Source: Methylomonas sp. UP202 (GTDB taxonomy: Bacteria; Pseudomonadota; Gammaproteobacteria; Methylococcales; Methylomonadaceae). Taken from it: DNA of 64,000 bases. The position numbers and the translations under genes are program-made. The notes beneath the pieces are model-generated. The model saw nothing but the letters and a program-made list of their open reading frames with translations. It was not told the origin of the DNA and ran no database searches. The stretch's first letter is position 1; the number at the start of each line of letters is the position of its first letter. Below are positions 59,942 to 64,000 of this stretch, one piece after another. The DNA is taken from contig NZ_CP123897.1 in assembly GCF_029910655.1 (NCBI RefSeq), positions 5,073,547-5,137,546 on the forward strand, read 5' to 3'.

Positions 59942-60415
59942 ATGGAATTGGATCGTTACGACCGACAAATATTGACCATCCTGCAAAGCGATGGCCGGAT
60001 CAGCAATCAGGAATTGGCCGACCGCATCGGCCTATCGCCGTCGCCGTGTCTGCGCCGGGTGCGGGTGCTGGAAGAAGCGGGGCTAATCCTAGGCTACCGG
60101 GCGATTTTGGACGCGAAGGCCTTGGGCTTGAGTCTGACCGTCTTGGTCCAGATTTCGATGGACCGACATACCCCGGAGCGATTCGCCACCTTCGAGGCGG
60201 CGGTCGCCGAGATCCCGGAAGTCATGGAATGCCTGCTGATTACCGGCCAGGCCGCCGATTACCAGCTCAAGGTCGCGGTCAAGGACTTGGACGCTTACCA
60301 GGAGTTGCTGCTGAAACGCATCACCGGCATTCCCGGCGTCAGCGGCGTGCATTCCAGTTTCGTGTTGCGCCGGGTGGTGGACAAAACCGCGTTTGCGTTG
60401 AGTCCAGCGGCTTAA
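59942..60415 (+). CDS. Lrp/AsnC family transcriptional regulator
   Basis: 157 residues from the ATG at 59942. N-terminal helix-turn-helix (LDRYDRQILTILQSDGRISN, QELADRIGLSPSPCLRRV) and a C-terminal RAM ligand-binding domain (ECLLITGQAADYQLKVAVKD, ITGIPGVSGVHSSFVLRRVV). Divergent from leuA across 159 bases. Control of leuA or of itself by an amino acid, probably leucine, is likely (inference). Confidence 0.93.
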   Translation: MELDRYDRQILTILQSDGRISNQELADRIGLSPSPCLRRVRVLEEAGLILGYRAILDAKALGLSLTVLVQISMDRHTPERFATFEAAVAEIPEVMECLLITGQAADYQLKVAVKDLDAYQELLLKRITGIPGVSGVHSSFVLRRVVDKTAFALSPAA

Positions 60416-60432
60416 AACGACCGGCTCGGCCG

Positions 60433-61305
60433 CTAATCCGCGCGTTCCGAACTCGTTGCAAGCGGATGGGCGACTATTTTCGCTTCGTAGCGGTGGGCGA
60501 TGTTTTGCATCGTCAAAATCAACACCACGCCGGCCAGGATGAAGCCGATTTGCTGCAGCGATGCCTTGCTGTCGGTCTTGCGATGCAGCGACGGAATCAG
60601 ATCGGCCACCGCAATGTAGATGAAACTGGAGGCCGCCAGGGTTAGGAAATACGGCAGGATGTGATGCAGATCGCCCAGGCTGAAATAGGCCAATATCCCG
60701 CCGATTACGGTAGTCAGGCTGGCCAGCATGTTGTAGAACAAGGCTTTGCGGCGGGTGTAGCCGCTGTGCAGCAGGATGGCGAAGTCGCCGACTTCCTGCG
60801 GAATTTCATGAGCGGCCACGGCCAGACTGGTAACGATGCCCAGTTGGGGATCGGTCAGAAACGCCGCGCCGATCAGTACGCCGTCGACGAAATTGTGGAT
60901 GCCGTCGCCCAGGATGATGAACATCCCGGCGACGCGACGGCCGTGGTCTTCGCCGGCCGGATGACCGTGTTCGTGGTGGTCGTGCGAATCTTCGCCGTGC
61001 GCTTCGCATGCATGGGAATGACAGTGGCGCCACACCAACAGCTTTTCCAACGTAAAAAAGCCGAGGATGCCGGCCAGAATGGTGGCGGACAATCCGGCAA
61101 TGTCTTGCCGCGCCACGTCCTCGAAGGCGTGCGGAATCAATCCGCAAAACGCGCCGGTCAGTAAAGCGCCGATCGCGAAACTGATGCCGTGCGGCAGCAC
61201 TTGCTGACGCGCGCGTTCCGGCAACAGCAAGAACACGCTGGCCGCCAACACGCTGAGCACGCCGCCGATGGCGGTAAAAATCACGATCAACAGCAGCGTG
61301 TTCAA
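60433..61305 (-). CDS. ZIP-family metal transporter
   Basis: 290 residues from a TTG at 61305 with GGAGAG upstream; it overlaps the stop of pgeF (TTGA). Eight hydrophobic segments. A His/Asp-rich cytoplasmic loop (CHSHACEAHGEDSHDHHEHG) lies between helices 3 and 4. The metal path is given by GDGIHNFVDGVLIGAAF and AVAAHEIPQEVGDFAILLHS, the HNxxDG and HExPxExGD signatures of ZIP transporters. Divalent metal, probably zinc, uptake or release across the inner membrane. Confidence 0.9.
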   Translation of the reverse strand: MNTLLLIVIFTAIGGVLSVLAASVFLLLPERARQQVLPHGISFAIGALLTGAFCGLIPHAFEDVARQDIAGLSATILAGILGFFTLEKLLVWRHCHSHACEAHGEDSHDHHEHGHPAGEDHGRRVAGMFIILGDGIHNFVDGVLIGAAFLTDPQLGIVTSLAVAAHEIPQEVGDFAILLHSGYTRRKALFYNMLASLTTVIGGILAYFSLGDLHHILPYFLTLAASSFIYIAVADLIPSLHRKTDSKASLQQIGFILAGVVLILTMQNIAHRYEAKIVAHPLATSSERAD

Positions 61306-62030
61306 ACTTCTCTCCAAATCAGACTGGCCATCCGGCCGGTCGCGGCGCCGTCGCGGCGGTAGGAATAAAACCGGCCTGCATCGGCGTAGGTACAATAATC
61401 GCCGCCGTAGACTCGGCCGACACCCAGCGCCGCCAGTTGCCGGCGAGCCAGTTGGTAAATATCCGCCAACCATTTGCCGGTGCCGCATTCGGCAAAGGCC
61501 ACGGCGCTGCCGTTGTCTTCAGCTAAAAAGGCGTCGCGGACGTCGTTGCCGACCTCGAAATGCGCCGGCCCGATCGCCGGACCCAGCCAAACCGTGACGT
61601 CCGAGCAGTCCATCGCCGCCAGCGTTTGTTTGACGACGCCGGCCCGCAGCCCCCGCCAGCCGGCATGGGCGGCGGCAACGACCCGGCCGCCGTCGCCGCA
61701 AAACAACACCGGCAGACAGTCGGCGGTCAACACCGCGCAGACAGTGTCGCCACGGTCGGTGAAGCTGGCGTCGGCTTCCGGCACGCCATTGACTTGATCG
61801 GCCTTGACCACGGCCACGCCGTGAACCTGTTGCAACCAGACCGGCTCGGCCGGCAAGGCCAACATATCGCGGATGATCGCGCGATTAGCGGCGACCGCGC
61901 CCTGATCGTCGCCGACATGACTGGCCGGATTCAAGCTGGCATAACCGCCGACACTGACCCCGCCGCTCCGCAGCGTAACGGCGGCGCGTACGCCGACGGG
62001 CATCGGCCAATCAGGCTTGATCCAGCTCAT
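61302..62030 (-). CDS. pgeF: Purine nucleoside phosphorylase/laccase-domain protein (YfiH/PgeF)
   Basis: 242 residues. The family pattern is complete: GGVSVGGYASLNPASHVGDD, WLQQVHGVAVV (His), VLTADCLPVLFC (Cys), VVAAAHAGWRGL (His) and the C-terminal CTYADAGRFYSYRRDG. Members act as purine nucleoside phosphorylases or peptidoglycan-editing factors. It starts inside the end of rluD (20-base overlap) and ends overlapping the ZIP gene. The rluD-pgeF order is conserved. Confidence 0.93.
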   Translation of the reverse strand: MSWIKPDWPMPVGVRAAVTLRSGGVSVGGYASLNPASHVGDDQGAVAANRAIIRDMLALPAEPVWLQQVHGVAVVKADQVNGVPEADASFTDRGDTVCAVLTADCLPVLFCGDGGRVVAAAHAGWRGLRAGVVKQTLAAMDCSDVTVWLGPAIGPAHFEVGNDVRDAFLAEDNGSAVAFAECGTGKWLADIYQLARRQLAALGVGRVYGGDYCTYADAGRFYSYRRDGAATGRMASLIWREV

Positions 62031-62961
62031 TCTCGGCCAATAGCTTCAGCAGATTTTGCATATCGTCCGGCATCGCCACGGACCATTCGCAATACTCGCC
62101 GGTTTCCGGATGTTCCAGACCCAGCTTGGCGGCGTGCAAGGCTTGGCGCTTGAAGCGGCGCAGCGCTTCGGCCAAGTCCGGATTGCATTCGGCCGGCATT
62201 TGGAAGCGGCCGCCGTAAATTTGGTCGCCGACCAACGGATAATTGATGTGCGCCATGTGTACCCGAATCTGATGGGTGCGGCCGGTTTCCAGTTTGACCC
62301 GAATCAACGTGTGGCGCTTGAATCGCTGCTCGAGACGGTAATGCGTGATCGCTTCCTTGCCGTCGCGCCGCACCGCGTTGCGCTTGCGCTCGACCGGATG
62401 ACGCCCGATCGGTTCGTCGACGGTGCCGCCGGCGGTCATCCAGCCCTTCACCAACGCCAGATACTCGCGCTCTATGCTGCGTTCCTGCAATTGCTCGACC
62501 AGACTGTTATGGGCTTGCAAGGTTTTGGCGATCATCAGCAAGCCGCTGGTGTCCTTGTCGATGCGATGCACGATGCCGGCGCGCGGCAGCACGGCCAGAT
62601 TCGGTTCGTGGTGCAGCAAGGCATTGACCAGCGTGCCGCTCCAGTTGCCGACCGCCGGATGCACGACCAGTCCCGCCGGCTTGTTGACGATCAGCAACGA
62701 GTCGTCTTCGTGAACGATGTCCAACGGAATGTCTTCGGCGTTGTCTTCGATGACGATCTCGGCTTCGGCATCCAGCTCGACTTCCTCGCCGCCGTCCAGC
62801 TTTTCCCGCCCCTTCAGCACCTCGCCGTCCACCAGCACCCGGCCGGCCTTGATCCAGGTTTGCAATTTGCTGCGCGAGTAATCCGGAAAAATCTCCGCCA
62901 GACACTGGTCCAAGCGCATACCCGCCAGTTCTTCGGGAACTCTAGCCGTCAATATCGTCAT
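62011..62961 (-). CDS. rluD: 23S rRNA pseudouridine synthase RluD
   Basis: 316 residues. S4 domain (MRLDQCLAEIFPDYSRSKLQ, KAGRVLVDGE), catalytic Asp in IVHRIDKDTSGLLMI, and the RluA-family closing motif ETGRTHQIRVHM. It modifies uridines in helix 69 of 23S rRNA, important for ribosome assembly. Divergent from bamD, as in E. coli and many relatives. Confidence 0.95.
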   Translation of the reverse strand: MTILTARVPEELAGMRLDQCLAEIFPDYSRSKLQTWIKAGRVLVDGEVLKGREKLDGGEEVELDAEAEIVIEDNAEDIPLDIVHEDDSLLIVNKPAGLVVHPAVGNWSGTLVNALLHHEPNLAVLPRAGIVHRIDKDTSGLLMIAKTLQAHNSLVEQLQERSIEREYLALVKGWMTAGGTVDEPIGRHPVERKRNAVRRDGKEAITHYRLEQRFKRHTLIRVKLETGRTHQIRVHMAHINYPLVGDQIYGGRFQMPAECNPDLAEALRRFKRQALHAAKLGLEHPETGEYCEWSVAMPDDMQNLLKLLAENELDQA

Positions 62962-63043
62962 AGTCGTTTTTAAGTTATACTCGCGGCATTAGGCCGCCAA
63001 AAGCTGCAAAAAACCTGCAATATTACAACGTGTTGATAAACGC

Positions 63044-63886
63044 ATGCGACTTCTTTTAGTAAAAACCGTTTTTGTCGCCGCCCTGGTCGGTTCGCTGCCG
63101 GGCTGCGAGACGCTGGAAGCCTTCTCGAGTAACAAGGATAAATCGCAGGAAGAAGAATACGCCGGCTGGGACGACAAAACCTTCCACGAAAAAGCCAAGG
63201 AAGCGCTGGACAACAAGAATTACCAAAAAGCCGTCACCTTGTACGAGGCACTGGAAGCCCGTTATCCGTTCGGCGATTACGCGGCGCAAGCCCAGCTCAA
63301 CGTCGCTTACGCCTATTACAAGAACGACGATCCGGAAGCGGCGATCGCGGCGGCGGACCGCTTCATCAAGATACACCCGCGCAATCCGCATGTCGATTAC
63401 GCCTATTATCTGAAAGGCCTGATCAACTATAACCGGGGGATCGGCTTCATCGACCGCTTTTTGCCGACCGATTCGTCGCAGCGCGATCCCGGCAACGCCA
63501 AGGATGCCTACGATAATTTTCAGGAATTGATCCGCCGCTTTCCCAACAGTCAATATGTCGATGACGCCAAACTGCGGATGGTGGCATTGCGCAACAACAT
63601 GGCGATGTACGAAATTCACGTCGCCGACTTTTACATGCGCCGCAAGGCTTACGTCGCCGCGGTCAATCGCGCCAACCACGTCGTCAAGGAATTCCAACGC
63701 ACGCCGGCGGTACCGTTCGCGCTGCAGATCATGCAGGACGGCTACCGGAAACTCGGCATGGACGATCTGGCTGCCGACGCCGAACGCGTGTACCAAATGA
63801 ACTATCCCAACGGCGCGCCGGTCGCCAATTACAAGGAGTTGAGCACGATGGAACAAGTCTGGGACTCGTTGGGCTTGGACAAGTAA
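63044..63886 (+). CDS. bamD: Outer membrane assembly lipoprotein BamD
   Basis: 280 residues. Lipobox VGSLPGC with Cys21, then five TPR-like repeats (AKEALDNKNYQKAVTLYEAL, GDYAAQAQLNVAYAYYKNDD, ...), RYPFGDYA and IKIHPRNPHVDYAYYLKGL being diagnostic. It is part of the BAM complex for beta-barrel insertion, periplasmic face of the outer membrane. Divergent from rluD with about 80 bases between. Confidence 0.96.
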   Translation: MRLLLVKTVFVAALVGSLPGCETLEAFSSNKDKSQEEEYAGWDDKTFHEKAKEALDNKNYQKAVTLYEALEARYPFGDYAAQAQLNVAYAYYKNDDPEAAIAAADRFIKIHPRNPHVDYAYYLKGLINYNRGIGFIDRFLPTDSSQRDPGNAKDAYDNFQELIRRFPNSQYVDDAKLRMVALRNNMAMYEIHVADFYMRRKAYVAAVNRANHVVKEFQRTPAVPFALQIMQDGYRKLGMDDLAADAERVYQMNYPNGAPVANYKELSTMEQVWDSLGLDK

Positions 63887-63890
63887 GCGA

Positions 63891-64000
63891 TTGGCCCGCT
63901 TACCGAAAACTACCCTCTCCGTTCTGCTCTGGCTCGGTTGCTGTCACACGGCCGCATTGGCCGCTCAGCCGCTGTTTCAAAACCGTTTCTTCACGCTGTC
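63891..64000 (+). CDS. Start of a secreted protein, 3' end outside window
   Basis: Open frame from a TTG 4 bases after the bamD stop. It encodes a convincing signal peptide (ARLPKTTLSVLLWLGCCHTA, then ALAAQP) and QNRFFTL before the window ends. No clear Shine-Dalgarno, so the start could differ. Too short to assign a family. Confidence 0.45.
   Translation, partial: MARLPKTTLSVLLWLGCCHTAALAAQPLFQNRFFTL

Overview
The window is GC-rich chromosomal DNA of a gammaproteobacterium, most probably a methanotroph of the Methylomonas type (inference). The reasons are five secreted proteins with the VPLPA/PEP-CTERM tail (VPLPG-x-WLFGSALLG-RR), many large signalling proteins, a copper-type TonB receptor, and housekeeping blocks in their usual gammaproteobacterial order (ffs-dnaX-ebfC-recR; rne divergent from rluC-HAD-sppA; bamD divergent from rluD-pgeF).

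Layout. 1-4640: four PEP-CTERM secreted proteins (two HAF-repeat proteins, then two tandem paralogues). 4688-6284: FecR/FecI anti-sigma and ECF sigma pair. 6734-9816: HIT protein, recR, ebfC, dnaX and the 4.5S SRP RNA. 9997-15869: HD-GYP response regulator and a six-PAS hybrid kinase. 16116-21310: sppA, HAD phosphatase, rluC, rne and its terminator. 21358-23628: aguB/aguA (agmatine to putrescine) and a possible small gene. 24020-31964: TonB receptor, CrtC-like lipocalin protein, YfiR, CHASE8 hybrid kinase and a REC-GGDEF cyclase, which reads as a periplasm-to-c-di-GMP relay. 31971-41359: another PEP-CTERM protein, an MCP-PilZ fusion, a sigma54 activator, a second hybrid kinase, a small substrate-binding-like protein and a beta-barrel. 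42065-42542: a well-formed sigma54 promoter in front of two tiny genes. 42744-49968: an accessory island, described below. 50307-56169: Gly-rich secreted protein, permuted-papain-like protein, lipoprotein, tandem repeats and an OprC/NosA-like copper receptor. 56771-64000: xthA, a UDG-family protein, leuA with an in-frame TGA near its start, an Lrp regulator, ZIP transporter, pgeF, rluD, bamD and the start of one more secreted protein.

The most interesting region is the island at 42.7-50.0 kb. It is one minus-strand operon: a protein with TIR-like domains at both ends, a MoxR AAA+ ATPase, a degenerate vWA domain fused to an FGE/SUMF1 (C-type-lectin) fold, a small ATGA-coupled ORF, and a second FGE-fold protein. 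The two FGE genes carry matched 68-nt segments that differ at 20 positions. Nineteen of these are first or second codon positions, all 14 changed codons change the amino acid, and each site is compatible with an adenine in a common template. The segments are flanked by 26 and 95 identical bases. That is the signature of a diversity-generating retroelement (DGR). No reverse transcriptase or template repeat is visible here, so these look like targets diversified in trans, in what reads as a conflict/immune-type sensor system.
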